Below, piece after piece: positions 1 to 9,659 of a stretch of 64,000 bases of DNA. Within the stretch, counting starts at the first letter, position 1. Each line of letters begins with the position of its first letter. Below the pieces are notes generated by a model, which was given only the letters and a program-made list of their open reading frames with translations, made no database searches and had not been told where the DNA came from. Source of the stretch: Rickettsia endosymbiont of Cantharis rufa (lineage in GTDB: Bacteria; Pseudomonadota; Alphaproteobacteria; Rickettsiales; Rickettsiaceae); contig NZ_OZ032150.1 of the NCBI RefSeq assembly GCF_964026445.1, positions 682,001-746,000 of the forward strand, in the 5' to 3' direction. A program made the translations under genes and the position numbers.

Positions 1-1
1 A

Positions 2-1030
2 TATGAAGATCTAAGCAAAAGACTATCTTCCGGCGTTATGGGAGACGAGTTTGTTAAAGCATCTAAAGAATATGCAGAACTTGAAGTGGTTGTAGCAAGA
101 ATTAAAGAATATAATAAAGCTAAATCCGAACTTGAAGAAGCAAATAATTTTAAGTTAGAAGTAGGACTTGATAATGCCACCTTAGAAATGATTGAATACG
201 AAATACATACTCTTGAAAATTCACTACCGAAACTTGAGCGAGCCGTAAAAATTGCTTTATTACCGAAAGATGATGCGGATAGTAAAAGTGCTATTATTGA
301 AGTTAGAGCAGGAAGCGGCGGTGAAGAAGCTGCACTTTTTGCTGCTGTACTTTTCAATATGTATCAACGATATGCTGAGTTAAAAGGATGGCGTTTCGAG
401 ATATTAGCGATTTCCGATACAGGTATAGGTGGTTATAAAGAAGCATCGGCGTCAATAAAAGGCAAAGATGTATTCTCTAAGCTCAAATTTGAGTCAGGCG
501 TTCATAGAGTGCAACGAATACCTGAAACTGAATCGAACGGACGTATTCATACTTCTGCGGCGACTGTCGCAGTACTTCCTGAAGCTGAGGAGGTTGATAT
601 TAAGATTGAAGATAAAGACTTAAGAATTGATACTTATAGAGCTTCGGGAGCAGGTGGACAGCATGTAAACACTACCGACTCTGCTGTCCGAATAACTCAT
701 ATACCTACCGGTATTGTAGTAGCGTTGCAAGATGAAAAATCACAGCATAAAAATAAAGCTAAAGCATTAAAGATTTTGCGAGCTAGAGTTTATGAAGAAG
801 AACGTCATAAAAAGGATCAAGAAAGAGCCGATAGTAGACGAGGGCAGGTAGGTTCAGGAGATCGTTCCGAGCGTATTCGTACTTATAATTTCCCGCAAGG
901 ACGAGTATCAGATCACCGAATAAACCTAACACTTTATAAGATAGAGGAAGTAGTTAAGAACGGGCAATTAGATGAATTTGTTGAAGCTTTAATTGCAGAT
1001 GATGAGGCTAAAAAACTTTCTGAAATATAG
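2..1030 (+). CDS. prfA: Peptide chain release factor 1 (5' end outside window)
   Basis: Class I release factor that recognises UAA and UAG in the ribosomal A site and triggers peptide release. The reading frame is open from base 2, and the residues ahead of the first internal Met (base 38) still resemble the RF1 N-terminal helices, so the true start lies upstream of the window. Visible features are the GAGGQHVN catalytic loop, the PET tripeptide in the position of the RF1 P-x-T anticodon-like motif (followed by ESNGRIHTS), and the conserved [10 protein letters not shown] and [16 protein letters not shown] blocks. The P-x-T motif separates it from RF2. The usual family length is about 355-360 residues; 342 are present here. 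A decayed small ORF follows directly. Identification is very secure. Confidence 0.97.
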   Translation, partial: YEDLSKRLSSGVMGDEFVKASKEYAELEVVVARIKEYNKAKSELEEANNFKLEVGLDNATLEMIEYEIHTLENSLPKLERAVKIALLPKDDADSKSAIIEVRAGSGGEEAALFAAVLFNMYQRYAELKGWRFEILAISDTGIGGYKEASASIKGKDVFSKLKFESGVHRVQRIPETESNGRIHTSAATVAVLPEAEEVDIKIEDKDLRIDTYRASGAGGQHVNTTDSAVRITHIPTGIVVALQDEKSQHKNKAKALKILRARVYEEERHKKDQERADSRRGQVGSGDRSERIRTYNFPQGRVSDHRINLTLYKIEEVVKNGQLDEFVEALIADDEAKKLSEI

Positions 1031-1039
1031 GAGTAGAGC

Positions 1040-1393
1040 ATGAATAAAAAGGAATATGATATAATAATATATACATATAATGATCAAGGTAAAACTACTA
1101 TATCTAAAGAAGAAGTAAAAATAATACAACAATCCTATTCTAAGAATAGTTTAAATAGCGATGAATTAATACTTCTAAATGAAATAACAAAAAAATAATC
1201 AAAGTACCGATAATCATTCGCATACAAGTGAACTATAGAAGAAAATATAGAATCAGTAAGTCTAACAAGCTCATCAGAGAAACATAATGACTATACTAGT
1301 CAAACAATAATTTTAAGCCCAGAAGAGAAAAGTGATTGCGGTACGTTTGATTGCATAGGTAAAAATGATGATTTTTGTTGTGTAATTATCTAA
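1040..1393 (+). pseudogene. Decayed small ORF after prfA
   Basis: An ATG at 1040 with a good ribosome-binding site (AGGAG, 5-9 bases upstream) opens a 52-codon ORF ending in TAA at 1196. The same frame continues past further stops at 1211 (TAA) and 1229 (TGA). It is then open for 53 codons to a TAA at 1391, ending in a Cys-containing tail (SDCGTFDCIGKNDDFCC). Staying in one frame across three stops suggests one former gene of about 115 codons broken by point mutations. I do not recognise the protein family. The 52-codon 5' part could still be translated because its start signals are intact. Confidence 0.5.
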
Positions 1394-1418
1394 AAACATC
1401 TTAATAATTAAAATAATA

Positions 1419-3176
1419 ATGAAACCACGAGTATCTATAAACGGTAAAATATGGCAACAAAAACTAATTAACGAGGATATAGTTACAGAATTATGTCGAA
1501 GTTTTAAAATTAGTGGTTTACTTGCTAGAATAGTATCATTAAGAGTAAGTAATTTAGAGGAAGTAGAAAATTTTTTAGTACCGAAAATCAAAAATTTATT
1601 GCCTGATCCTTTTCATTTACTTGATATGGATAAAGCGGTAGCTAGAACTGTTAAAGCTATCTTAAATAACCAAAAAATATGTATTTTTGCCGATTATGAT
1701 GTAGACGGGGCTACTTCAGCCGCTTTACTTAAAAATGTTTTTAGAGACTTAAATATAATATGCGATATTTATGTTCCCGACCGTATAGCTGAAGGATACG
1801 GCCCGACTCCTCTTGCTATGCAAAAAATTAAAGATAGCTTTGTCGAATTATTAATTACGGTTGACTGTGGTGCTATGGCACATGAAGCTCTAAAATACGC
1901 AAAAGACGTTAGTCTTGATGTTATAGTCATCGATCATCATATAGCTGCAGATATATTACCGGATGCAGTAGCTATAGTGAATCCAAATCGTATTGATGAA
2001 AAAAGTGAATATAAGCATTTGGCAGCTGTAGGAGTTGCTTTCCTATTTGCAACTGCCATATTATCGAACTTAAAAAAGAAGAATTATTTTACAAAAATTC
2101 CTCAGCCTAATTTAATGAAATATCTAGATTTGGTAGCTCTTGGTACTGTTTGTGATATGATGAAATTAACAGGCTTAAATCGTGCATTTGTAGCGAGCGG
2201 TTTAAAGGTAATGCAACAAAGACAAAATATAGGGATTAAAACATTATACGATATGGCAGGGCTTAATGAAATACCGAAATGTTATCATTTAGGTTTTGTT
2301 TTGGGTCCACGTATCAATGCAGGCGGTAGAGTAGGGAAGTCAAGTTTAGGTGCTAATCTATTGTCTACTAGCTGCATTAATGAAGCAAATAAATTAGCAC
2401 TGGAGCTTGAAAAGCATAATAATGAGCGTAAAATAATCGAGCTATTGATGATAGAAGAAGCGATGGAAATTGCTTTGACACAAGAAAATAGTAGTTTATT
2501 ATTTATTGTAAAAGAAGGATGGCATCCCGGAGTTATAGGAATCGTTGCAGGAAGACTCAAAGAAAAATTTGATAAGCCGGTAGCGGTTATAGCTTTGAGT
2601 GATGGAATCGGCAAAGCTTCATGCCGTTCTATTGTAGGTATTGATTTTGGAGCTGAGATTATTAATGCTAAAAGCAAGAATCTACTAATATCCGGTGGTG
2701 GGCATGCTATGGCAGCAGGGTTTACCGTAACTGCTGAAAAATTACAAGAATTACAGAATTTTTTAAATAATGCTTTTAAAATTAAAGCAAATAAACTAGA
2801 AAATTATAAGCAAGCAGAATATGAGCTTAATTTAACGTCAAGTAGCATTAATTTTCCTTTAATGGATGAATTAGATATTTTAGAACCTTTTGGTCAAGGT
2901 AATCATGAACCTATATTTAAATTCGATAATTTATTTGTATTAAAAGCAGATATTGTTGGAAGTAGACATATTAGATGTTTACTTGCTCCAAATAAGCAAG
3001 CGTTTGGCAATAAAGCTATACCCGCCGTTGCCTTTAATTCGGTAGGTACTTCATTTGAAGAGGTTCTATTAAGTCCTAAAGCAAAAAATATTTCAGCAAT
3101 AGGAACGCTAAAAACAAATAATTGGCAAGATAACTATACTATTCAGTTAATTATAAAAGATATAATAATAACTTAA
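1419..3176 (+). CDS. recJ: Single-stranded-DNA-specific exonuclease RecJ
   Basis: 5'-3' single-strand DNA exonuclease acting in recombination and mismatch/base-excision repair, of the DHH phosphoesterase superfamily. Length 585 aa is normal. The N-terminal DHH domain carries ADYDVDGATSAAL (Asp92, 94, 96) and VIDHH (172-174), which bind the catalytic metals. The DHHA1 domain has the glycine-rich SGGGHAMAAGF at about residue 427, and an OB-like C-terminal domain follows. The ATG at 1419 is the first in a long open frame. The gene stands just after the decayed ORF and 12 bases before a methyltransferase gene on the same strand, so the two may share a transcript. Confidence 0.95.
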   Translation: MKPRVSINGKIWQQKLINEDIVTELCRSFKISGLLARIVSLRVSNLEEVENFLVPKIKNLLPDPFHLLDMDKAVARTVKAILNNQKICIFADYDVDGATSAALLKNVFRDLNIICDIYVPDRIAEGYGPTPLAMQKIKDSFVELLITVDCGAMAHEALKYAKDVSLDVIVIDHHIAADILPDAVAIVNPNRIDEKSEYKHLAAVGVAFLFATAILSNLKKKNYFTKIPQPNLMKYLDLVALGTVCDMMKLTGLNRAFVASGLKVMQQRQNIGIKTLYDMAGLNEIPKCYHLGFVLGPRINAGGRVGKSSLGANLLSTSCINEANKLALELEKHNNERKIIELLMIEEAMEIALTQENSSLLFIVKEGWHPGVIGIVAGRLKEKFDKPVAVIALSDGIGKASCRSIVGIDFGAEIINAKSKNLLISGGGHAMAAGFTVTAEKLQELQNFLNNAFKIKANKLENYKQAEYELNLTSSSINFPLMDELDILEPFGQGNHEPIFKFDNLFVLKADIVGSRHIRCLLAPNKQAFGNKAIPAVAFNSVGTSFEEVLLSPKAKNISAIGTLKTNNWQDNYTIQLIIKDIIIT

Positions 3177-3188
3177 AAATAATAATTT

Positions 3189-4502
3189 ATGAGCGATTCA
3201 AGGAAAACAAAAATTTCTAAAGACTTAGCGGAAGTACAAGAGCATTATCAAGATTATCCTTATCCTTTCAGAGACCCAAATCAAGAAAAAGAACGTTTGC
3301 TTACTATTTGCGGTGAATTCCTAGGAGAATTAAACCATTTTCTGTATAAAGGAAAAGAAAATTTCAATAACGGGTTTAGATGCTTAATAGCTGGCGGCGG
3401 CACGGGTGATTCAACTATTTATCTTGCTGAACAATTAAAAGATAAAAATACCGAAATAATATATCTAGATTTTAGTAAGCCTAGCATGAAAGTAGCACAA
3501 AAACGTGCTGAAGTACGAGGTCTTAAAAATATTAAATGGATTAATGATTCCATATTAAATATACCTAATCTAAAACTTGGAAAATTTGATTATATAAATT
3601 GTACCGGAGTTCTTCATCATTTAGCAAATCCCGAGGAAGCTTTAAAAAATCTAAAAGATTCTTTAAAGCCAACCGGTGGTATGGGTTTAATGGTATATGC
3701 TAAATATGGACGTACCGGGGTTTATCAAATTCAAGATTTAATGAAAATGATAAATAAAGATACTAAAAACCGTGTCGAAGAAGTAATGAACGGGAAATTA
3801 ATTCTGGATAATTTACCTTCTACTAACTGGTATAAAAGAGGTTGGGAGTTATTTTCAGATTATCAAAATTTCGGTGATGTTGGGATTTACGATATGTTCT
3901 TGCATAAGCAAGATAGAGCTTACTCCATTCCTGAATTACATGAATTTGTAGAAAAAGCAGACTTACATTTTGTTGATTATCTTGATCCTTTAGAGAAAAT
4001 TTTACTCAGACCAGAAAATTATATAAAAGATTTCTCGCTTCTACAAAAAATTAAGAAGATGGATAAAGTAACTCAAGAATCAATTTGCGAGATACTAACC
4101 GGTAATATAATTAAACATTCATTTTACGTATCAAATCAAAAAGATAGTGTAGTATCGTTCAATGATCTTGATAATATACCGTACTTCCATAATATTGCCA
4201 ATTTCGCTAAACAAATTTATGAACATTTGGAGTCTAACCATTCAGCAATAAATAGTGCTATTAATTTTACTATTAATAATGGAGTGTTAAATAATGTTAA
4301 TATCTCAATGCCAATATTTAGAAGTACTAAATATATCTTTAAATATATGGCAGAAGAGAAAAGTTTAAGAGAAATATTTGATGCAGTACGCAGTGAATTA
4401 AAACAAGAAATAAGCAATGAAGCGTTATTAAACGAAGTTAAAAACGTATTCACCCCGCTACTTAATACAAATGTATTATTATTAAGGTCGAAGAATTTAT
4501 AG
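3189..4502 (+). CDS. Class I SAM-dependent methyltransferase
   Basis: The protein has 437 residues. The N-terminal half holds a Rossmann methyltransferase fold: motif I LIAGGGTGDST at about 67-76, an acidic residue at the end of strand 2 (IYLDFSKPSM), and a motif IV region FDYINCTGVLHHL followed by LKPTGGMGLMVY. The C-terminal 200 residues resemble a helical region found in conserved rickettsial and alphaproteobacterial methyltransferases of unknown substrate. It starts 12 bases after the recJ stop, so co-transcription is likely. The substrate cannot be read from the sequence; the methyltransferase assignment itself is firm. Confidence 0.8.
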   Translation: MSDSRKTKISKDLAEVQEHYQDYPYPFRDPNQEKERLLTICGEFLGELNHFLYKGKENFNNGFRCLIAGGGTGDSTIYLAEQLKDKNTEIIYLDFSKPSMKVAQKRAEVRGLKNIKWINDSILNIPNLKLGKFDYINCTGVLHHLANPEEALKNLKDSLKPTGGMGLMVYAKYGRTGVYQIQDLMKMINKDTKNRVEEVMNGKLILDNLPSTNWYKRGWELFSDYQNFGDVGIYDMFLHKQDRAYSIPELHEFVEKADLHFVDYLDPLEKILLRPENYIKDFSLLQKIKKMDKVTQESICEILTGNIIKHSFYVSNQKDSVVSFNDLDNIPYFHNIANFAKQIYEHLESNHSAINSAINFTINNGVLNNVNISMPIFRSTKYIFKYMAEEKSLREIFDAVRSELKQEISNEALLNEVKNVFTPLLNTNVLLLRSKNL

Positions 4503-4522
4503 AGTTACGTGGATTGGTTATC

Positions 4523-4621
4523 CGTCATTGCGAGCGACTATAAGGAGCGTGGCAATCTCATGAAACAGCACAAAATTCCCGAGATTTTCGCGTCAAGGCT
4601 TTGCTTTTTCTCGCGATGACG
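4523..4621. repeat. Palindromic element, CGTCATTGCGAG class
   Basis: Ends CGTCATTGCGAG / CTCGCGATGACG are inverted repeats, with a second internal pair around GGCAATCTCATG / CCCGAGATT. The same arms recur at 6249, 31669, 44913 and 53999. It lies between the methyltransferase stop and the rho leader. Of the rest of this gap, bases 4622-4829 hold only a partial arm (CAATGACGATTTAAG) and AT-rich sequence with no recognisable gene. Confidence 0.8.
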
Positions 4622-4829
4622 ATTTACCGATTACCTGCTTACAATGACGATTTAAGTTGACAACAGGCTGTTACATTGTTAGTATGCTCTTATATACATA
4701 GACAGCTTTTAAAGCTAACAAAATAAATAATTCTTCAAACCGCAAGAATAAATAAAATTTTCTAAAAATCTAATTTGATTCCTGATTTAAATAAGTATAT
4801 TACTTCCTTCAATTAAGGTAATTAAAGTT

Positions 4830-4857
4830 TTGCTAACTCAACTCTTTACAATATAAT
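4830..4857 (+). promoter_or_regulatory. Predicted sigma-70 type promoter of rho
   Basis: TTGCTA (-35) and a perfect TATAAT (-10) are separated by 16 bases and end 17 bases before the rho ATG. This implies a very short leader. It is a pattern match only; no transcript evidence is available. Confidence 0.5.
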
Positions 4858-4874
4858 CTATTAATAATAAAATA

Positions 4875-6242
4875 ATGAACACAGCTAATAAAGAATCCAC
4901 AGAAGAACTTAACAATTCCGAATCCAATAACAATCATAATAATCTTGCAGAAAACGGTAGTATTATTAATTTAAAACAATTAAAACGTAAATTACCTGAA
5001 GAACTACAAGCTCAAGCAGAGGAATTAAAAATTGAAAACATTAATTCATTACTTAAACAAGAATTAGTTTTCGCAATTTTAAAGAAATCCGTAGAGCAGG
5101 GAGGTTTAATAGTTGGTGAGGGAGTACTTGAGGTATTACCTGACGGATTTGGTTTTTTACGTTCGCCGGAAGTAAATTATTTAGCAGGTCCTGATGATAT
5201 TTATATTTCTCCTAGTCAGATTCGTCGTTTTGGTCTGCGTACCGGTGATACGGTAGAAGGTCAGATCAGAGCTCCAAAAGCCGGAGAACGTTATTTTGCT
5301 TTACTAAAAGTAAATAAAGTTAATTTTGAAGACCCATCCAAAGCTTATCATCGTGTTCATTTTGATAATCTAACCCCATTATATCCTGATGAGAAACTAG
5401 GATTAGAGCTTGAGGATAATAGTAAAGATTTTAGTACACGTGTTATTGAACTGGTAGCTCCTATGGGTAAAGGACAGCGTGCATTAATAGTAGCGCCGCC
5501 TCGTACAGGTAAAACCGTATTATTACAAAATATTGCACATGCTATTACTACTAATAATCCGGAAGTATTTTTAATAGTGCTGCTAATAGACGAAAGACCT
5601 GAAGAAGTAACCGATATGCAACGTTCCGTACGTGGTGAGGTTGTTAGCTCTACTTTCGATGAACCTGCAAGTAGACACGTACAGCTTGCGGAAATGGTTA
5701 TTGAAAAAGCAAAGCGTTTAGTAGAACATAAAAAAGACGTAGTAATTTTAGTAGATGCGATAACACGTTTAGCTCGTGCTTATAATACCGTAGTGCCATC
5801 ATCAGGAAAAGTATTAACAGGCGGCGTTGATGCTAATGCACTACAAAGACCGAAAAGATTCTTTGGAGCGGCAAGAAATATTGAAAACGGCGGCTCGCTT
5901 ACTATAATCGGTACGGCTTTAATTGAGACCGGCTCCCGTATGGATGAAGTAATTTTTGAAGAATTCAAAGGTACAGGTAACTCTGAAATAGTCTTAGATC
6001 GTAAAATCGCTGATAAGCGTATTTATCCGGCAATTGATATAACCAGATCAGGAACTAGAAAAGAAGAGCTATTAGTTGATAAAATAATATTAAATAAAAT
6101 GTGGGTTCTTCGTCGTATTATCGATCCAATGGGTAGCAGTGAAGCAATAGAATTTTTACTCAAAAAACTTGAAAATACTAAAACCAACAGTGAGTTTTTT
6201 GAGATGATGAAGAGTCCTGAGCGTCCTAAAAACGGTTTGTAG
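4875..6242 (+). CDS. rho: Transcription termination factor Rho
   Basis: Hexameric RNA-dependent ATPase that ends transcription at Rho-dependent sites. It has 455 aa, somewhat longer than the 419 aa of E. coli Rho, because of an Asn-rich low-complexity N-terminus (about residues 1-30). The Rho N-terminal helical domain and cold-shock-like RNA-binding domain ([15 protein letters not shown], about 83-97) follow. Next come the Walker A loop APPRTGKT (208-215), the Walker B region [16 protein letters not shown], and the Q/R-loop region [15 protein letters not shown]. The start at 4875 is supported by the promoter just upstream. It is monocistronic in appearance and followed by a palindromic element. 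Confidence 0.97.
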   Translation: MNTANKESTEELNNSESNNNHNNLAENGSIINLKQLKRKLPEELQAQAEELKIENINSLLKQELVFAILKKSVEQGGLIVGEGVLEVLPDGFGFLRSPEVNYLAGPDDIYISPSQIRRFGLRTGDTVEGQIRAPKAGERYFALLKVNKVNFEDPSKAYHRVHFDNLTPLYPDEKLGLELEDNSKDFSTRVIELVAPMGKGQRALIVAPPRTGKTVLLQNIAHAITTNNPEVFLIVLLIDERPEEVTDMQRSVRGEVVSSTFDEPASRHVQLAEMVIEKAKRLVEHKKDVVILVDAITRLARAYNTVVPSSGKVLTGGVDANALQRPKRFFGAARNIENGGSLTIIGTALIETGSRMDEVIFEEFKGTGNSEIVLDRKIADKRIYPAIDITRSGTRKEELLVDKIILNKMWVLRRIIDPMGSSEAIEFLLKKLENTKTNSEFFEMMKSPERPKNGL

Positions 6243-6248
6243 TCGTGT

Positions 6249-6349
6249 CGTCATTGCGAGGAAAAATTGAAAATTTTAACGAAGCAATCTTAAGAGTTCG
6301 TTATTATTTCATGAGATTGTCACGCATCCTACGACTGCACGCAATGACG
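6249..6349. repeat. Palindromic element, CGTCATTGCGAG class
   Basis: Opens CGTCATTGCGAG and closes GCACGCAATGACG, with an internal GAAGCAATCT / AGATTGTCACG pair. It fills the gap between rho and sppA and could form the hairpin that ends the rho transcript. Confidence 0.8.
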
Positions 6350-6386
6350 CTGATTGTACTAATTAAAAACATAAAATATCACGAGT

Positions 6387-7295
6387 ATGTCGCCTGATTA
6401 TTTAATTGAAAGAAGACAAATAAAATCTCGTCTATTAATTTGGAAGTTTGTGGCTGTTATTTTAATTGCTATTGTATTATTACTAATCGGTAAAAACTTT
6501 GCTCCAAAAGATGTTTCACTTATTAATAGTAATGAGGATTATATAGCTTCAGTATTAATAGATGAAATAATTCTTGAGGATGAGAAGCGTGACAAGAAGC
6601 TTAAAAAAATAATCGATGATTCTCATATTAAAGCATTAATAGTTAATGTAAATTCTCCTGGCGGTACAGTAGTCGGTTCTGAAAAAATTTATAATATTCT
6701 ACGTAAAATATCCGAGAAAAAGCCCGTAGTAATAGTTATGGGGACAATGGCTGCAAGCGGCGGTTACTTAATTTCTCTCGGAGGTGATTATATTGTTAGC
6801 CATAACGGAACTATTACGGGTTCAATCGGTGTAATATTACAAACAGCTGAGGTAACAGAACTTGCTCAAAAATTAGGAATTAAGTTTAATAATTTTAAAT
6901 CAGGTGAATTAAAAGCTGTTCCAAATCCTACCGAAAAACTGACCGAAGAAGTACGAGTAGCTATTATGGAAAATATAGAAGATACTTATAATTTTTTCCT
7001 TGAGATTGTTTCAGAGAGGCGTAATCTTCCTATAGAAGAAGTAAAAAAGCTTGCAGACGGACGACTATATTCAGGCCGTCAGGCTTTAAAGTTAAAGCTT
7101 GTCGATGTTATAGGCTCGGAAGATACAGCATTAAAATGGCTACAGGAAGTTAAGAAAGTTAACGTTAATCTAACTGTAAAAGATTATCAATTAAAACCAA
7201 AACCAAAATTAATGGACATAATACTTGAAGATTTTGATAGTATAACACCTAGTTTTTTTAAAAATAGTTTTAACGGAATCAAGGCGATTTTTTAA
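6387..7295 (+). CDS. sppA: Signal peptide peptidase SppA (S49 family)
   Basis: Membrane-anchored serine peptidase that degrades released signal peptides in the cytoplasmic membrane. It has 302 aa, which is the single-domain (short) SppA type. An N-terminal transmembrane helix spans about 20-40 (WKFVAVILIAIVLLLIG). The S49 core has VNSPGGTVVGSE, then the nucleophile Ser in MGTMAASGGYLIS, and GTITGSIGVIL. The Lys of the Ser-Lys dyad is probably the one in the SGELKAVPNP segment. It lies two bases ahead of the HU/IHF gene, so the two are probably one transcript. Confidence 0.9.
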   Translation: MSPDYLIERRQIKSRLLIWKFVAVILIAIVLLLIGKNFAPKDVSLINSNEDYIASVLIDEIILEDEKRDKKLKKIIDDSHIKALIVNVNSPGGTVVGSEKIYNILRKISEKKPVVIVMGTMAASGGYLISLGGDYIVSHNGTITGSIGVILQTAEVTELAQKLGIKFNNFKSGELKAVPNPTEKLTEEVRVAIMENIEDTYNFFLEIVSERRNLPIEEVKKLADGRLYSGRQALKLKLVDVIGSEDTALKWLQEVKKVNVNLTVKDYQLKPKPKLMDIILEDFDSITPSFFKNSFNGIKAIF

Positions 7296-7297
7296 TA

Positions 7298-7651
7298 ATG
7301 GTTACTAAGAATTATTTAATAGATAAAATACATAATGAACTGAATTATCTTTCTAAAGAAGATGTTAAAGATTCGGTAAATTTAATTTTAGATTATTTAA
7401 GTCAGTCTCTTAAAGAACAAGAGCGTATCGAAATCAGAAATTTCGGTAATTTCTCCATACGCAAACGCAAATTCCCTGAAAGTATAGTTCTTCCCAAATT
7501 TGCTTATAATGAGGAATTTGAAGGAGACGCGGAACGTAGTGCCAGCTCGACGTACAAATTACCTCTAGAAGTAGAATTTGAAAAGAACTATGTCGAAAAA
7601 TTCTATAATACGATTTACTATCGAATGCCTAAAAATTTATTTAAGGAGTGA
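7298..7651 (+). CDS. himD: HU/IHF family DNA-binding protein with RPE-1 insert
   Basis: Small nucleoid DNA-bending protein. The N-terminal two-thirds match HU/IHF (helices, then IRNFGNFSIRKRKF at about 47-60), and the C-terminus FYNTIYYRMPKNLF matches the end of the family's beta arm and last helix. The sequence between, about residues 63-98, is unrelated to HU/IHF and is an in-frame palindromic insert with the AYNEEFEGDAER...YKLPLEVEF signature of RPE-1. It sits where the DNA-grasping beta arms should be, so it may change DNA binding. IHF-beta is the likelier subtype, but HU is possible. The gene is tightly linked to sppA upstream, and the next gene's ribosome-binding site (AAGGAG) lies in this gene's last codons. 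Confidence 0.8.
   Translation: MVTKNYLIDKIHNELNYLSKEDVKDSVNLILDYLSQSLKEQERIEIRNFGNFSIRKRKFPESIVLPKFAYNEEFEGDAERSASSTYKLPLEVEFEKNYVEKFYNTIYYRMPKNLFKE
7484..7591. repeat. RPE-1 type palindromic element inside himD
   Basis: Bounded by ATAGTTCTTC and GAAAAGAACTAT inverted arms, 108 bases or exactly 36 codons, preserving the reading frame. It is translated as a shortened form of the RPE-1 peptide. Longer members are at 17855, 27817 and 47818. Confidence 0.85.
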
Positions 7652-7658
7652 ATAAGCT

Positions 7659-8222
7659 ATGGAATGGTCTAAATATAGCGCTATAGAGAAGTGGAAAATA
7701 ATAAAAAGCATGGTAGTACATAATAATATTTTTTCCATGGCTCTTCATACTCAAGATTTAGAACTCTTTAAAAAAATATTATCGATAGACGGAAAGTTGA
7801 TTATTCAAGCGCTCACCATGGACTCTCTTGTATATCATGATATTATAGGTAATGGGAAATATGATTCTTTTTTTGAAGCATTATATAATTACTTAAATGA
7901 TAGTAAAGCAACGATCATGCCTTTAGTATCTAATAAGAACGAATATTATCCCATTTTTGAAGAAGTATGTAATAAATTTTTAAAGGAAAATATATCATCA
8001 ATAATGATATATTTAGAAAAAGAATCTGATGATCACCCTAAATGGGAATATGAGGACACTTTAGAATATTATTTAAAAACTAGAAAAAATTATGATAAGC
8101 CTGAACCTGAACCTGAAATAGAAAGAAGAGAAGATGGCTCTAATTTAAATTATGCCGAATTAGATTTAGAGTATTATAAAGAATCCTTAGATTATTACTT
8201 AGAACCTGTAGGGGTAGGGTAA
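7659..8222 (+). CDS. Hypothetical protein, 187 aa
   Basis: I do not recognise this protein. It is rich in aromatic and acidic residues with no signal peptide or transmembrane segment. The N-terminal two-thirds look alpha-helical; the fragment IFSMALHTQDLELFKKILSI is reminiscent of an ankyrin-like helix pair but no repeat series is visible. The C-terminal third is strongly acidic and Tyr-rich, with EPEPEIERRE and YYKESLDYYLEP. The start at 7659 is supported by AAGGAG 9-14 bases upstream, inside the 3' end of himD, which suggests coupling to the sppA-himD transcript. Confidence 0.65.
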   Translation: MEWSKYSAIEKWKIIKSMVVHNNIFSMALHTQDLELFKKILSIDGKLIIQALTMDSLVYHDIIGNGKYDSFFEALYNYLNDSKATIMPLVSNKNEYYPIFEEVCNKFLKENISSIMIYLEKESDDHPKWEYEDTLEYYLKTRKNYDKPEPEPEIERREDGSNLNYAELDLEYYKESLDYYLEPVGVG

Positions 8223-8239
8223 TAAAATTTTTCTCTTAA

Positions 8240-8268
8240 TTGACATTATAATAATAAGCAACTATCTT
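8240..8268 (+). promoter_or_regulatory. Predicted promoter of the lipoprotein gene
   Basis: Consensus TTGACA (8240-8245), 17-base spacer, TATCTT (8263-8268), 27 bases upstream of the ATG at 8295. Pattern match only. Confidence 0.5.
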
Positions 8269-8294
8269 AAGTTTAAAATTAAAATAGGGTATTT

Positions 8295-8483
8295 ATGATA
8301 AGATATTTAATAATTTTACTTGCTTCTGTAGCTTTAATTGGCTGTGCTGGTAAAACCACGAAATCAAAAGAAGTAGTAGAACTTGACGGTGATCCAAGCT
8401 ATGCGATTATGAAAACAATCGATAATACTAACAGAAATATTGCTAACACTACTTCATCTCTTCCAAGTACTCCGGCTAGATAG
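8295..8483 (+). CDS. Small lipoprotein, 62 aa
   Basis: A short secreted lipoprotein: N-terminal MIRYLIILLASVALIGC is a type II signal sequence with lipobox LIGC (Cys17). About 45 mature residues follow, polar and ending in a Ser/Thr/Pro-rich tail. No domain is recognised. It is preceded by its own predicted promoter and ends two bases before yaaA, so the two genes probably share a transcript. Confidence 0.7.
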   Translation: MIRYLIILLASVALIGCAGKTTKSKEVVELDGDPSYAIMKTIDNTNRNIANTTSSLPSTPAR

Positions 8484-8485
8484 AA

Positions 8486-9232
8486 ATGCTTGTTATTATT
8501 TCTTCTGCTAAAACTCTTAATTTTGAGAAGTTAGCTCATGAGTTAGAGCTAACTTCTCTTGCCTTCCCTAAACTAACAAATCAGTTACTTTCTATACTCC
8601 AAGGCTATTCTGAGAATCAATTATCGGAAATAATGAATATAAGTGCAAAGCTTGCGCATATAAATAAGGATAGATTTAAAAATTTTGATGATCAAGAGAG
8701 TAAAGTAGCTATTTTTGCTTATGCAGGAGATGTTTTTAATAATATACATATAGAAAAACTAACTAATCATGAACTAAATTTCCTACAATCACATCTACTT
8801 ATTATATCAGGGCTTTACGGAGTTCTAAAACCGCTAGATGTTATTAAGCCGTATAGATTAGAAATGGCAACAAAGCTAAATGAACTAAATTTAACAAGCT
8901 TTTGGCAAGATGAAATCACGGATTATATTAATAAAATTCTTGCTAAGCACGAAAATAAATATTTACTAAATTTAGCATCACAAGAATACTCATCTGTAAT
9001 AAATCCAAATAGCCTCAAATATCAACTAGTTAACGTTCATTTCAAAGAAAATAGAAACGGGAAATTATTAACAATTGGCATAAATGCTAAAAAGGCCCGT
9101 GGAAACATGATGAATGTTATTGCCAATAATCTAATTGATTCACCTAAGCTACTTAAAGATTTCTCATATTTAGGGTATGAATTTAGTACCGAGTACTCGT
9201 CCGATAGTGAATTAGTTTTTATTAAGAATTAA
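8486..9232 (+). CDS. yaaA: YaaA (UPF0246/DUF328) family protein
   Basis: 248 aa, matching the YaaA family over its full length: MLVIISSAKTLNFE at the N-terminus, YAGDVFNNI, the SGLYGVLKPLDVIKPYRLEM core, and the C-terminal ARGNMMNVIANNLI block. In E. coli YaaA limits intracellular free iron and DNA damage during peroxide stress; the biochemical activity is poorly defined, so the role here is inferred from the family. The start follows the lipoprotein stop by two bases. Confidence 0.9.
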   Translation: MLVIISSAKTLNFEKLAHELELTSLAFPKLTNQLLSILQGYSENQLSEIMNISAKLAHINKDRFKNFDDQESKVAIFAYAGDVFNNIHIEKLTNHELNFLQSHLLIISGLYGVLKPLDVIKPYRLEMATKLNELNLTSFWQDEITDYINKILAKHENKYLLNLASQEYSSVINPNSLKYQLVNVHFKENRNGKLLTIGINAKKARGNMMNVIANNLIDSPKLLKDFSYLGYEFSTEYSSDSELVFIKN

Positions 9233-9659
9233 CAGAAAATTAATTTTGTACTACATTACTTTCGATTAATTTTTTGAATAATAAAAATGACTAAAAGAAC
9301 TGTGATATTAATTCAAGGACCAGAATTTCTAAAGAAAAACGTGAGCAAGATTTAAAAAAGCAAATAACTATTATGGAGGGAAGTAACATAACCACCCAAT
9401 GGATATTTTAGATTTTGTAGAAGAATTAAATAATATAGAATTAACAAGTAATTTCATTCATTAGTCAGAATTAAGTCTAAGTTCTAATTGATTTGTTATT
9501 TTGAGGTATTCTTTAGCAAAAATAACCTACATTTTATATCCTTATATTTCAATTGAATTAACAAATATTAATTAAATTTAAAATCAAATTTTTCTCTAGA
9601 CAATAGCCTATGAGTTCAGCTATTTAATAGTATATAAGCTCAAAGAATACAGGAATTTC
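9233..9659. other. Gene-poor gap with decayed sequence
   Basis: No intact gene is seen. Short open stretches (from the ATG near 9286 and a 21-codon ORF around 9400-9465) look like remnants without a recognisable family. From about 9485 the sequence TTCTAATTGATTTGTTATTTTG and TTTAGCAAAAATAA resembles one arm of the AT-rich palindrome found complete at 59219 and, in its core, at 11906. Confidence 0.4.
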
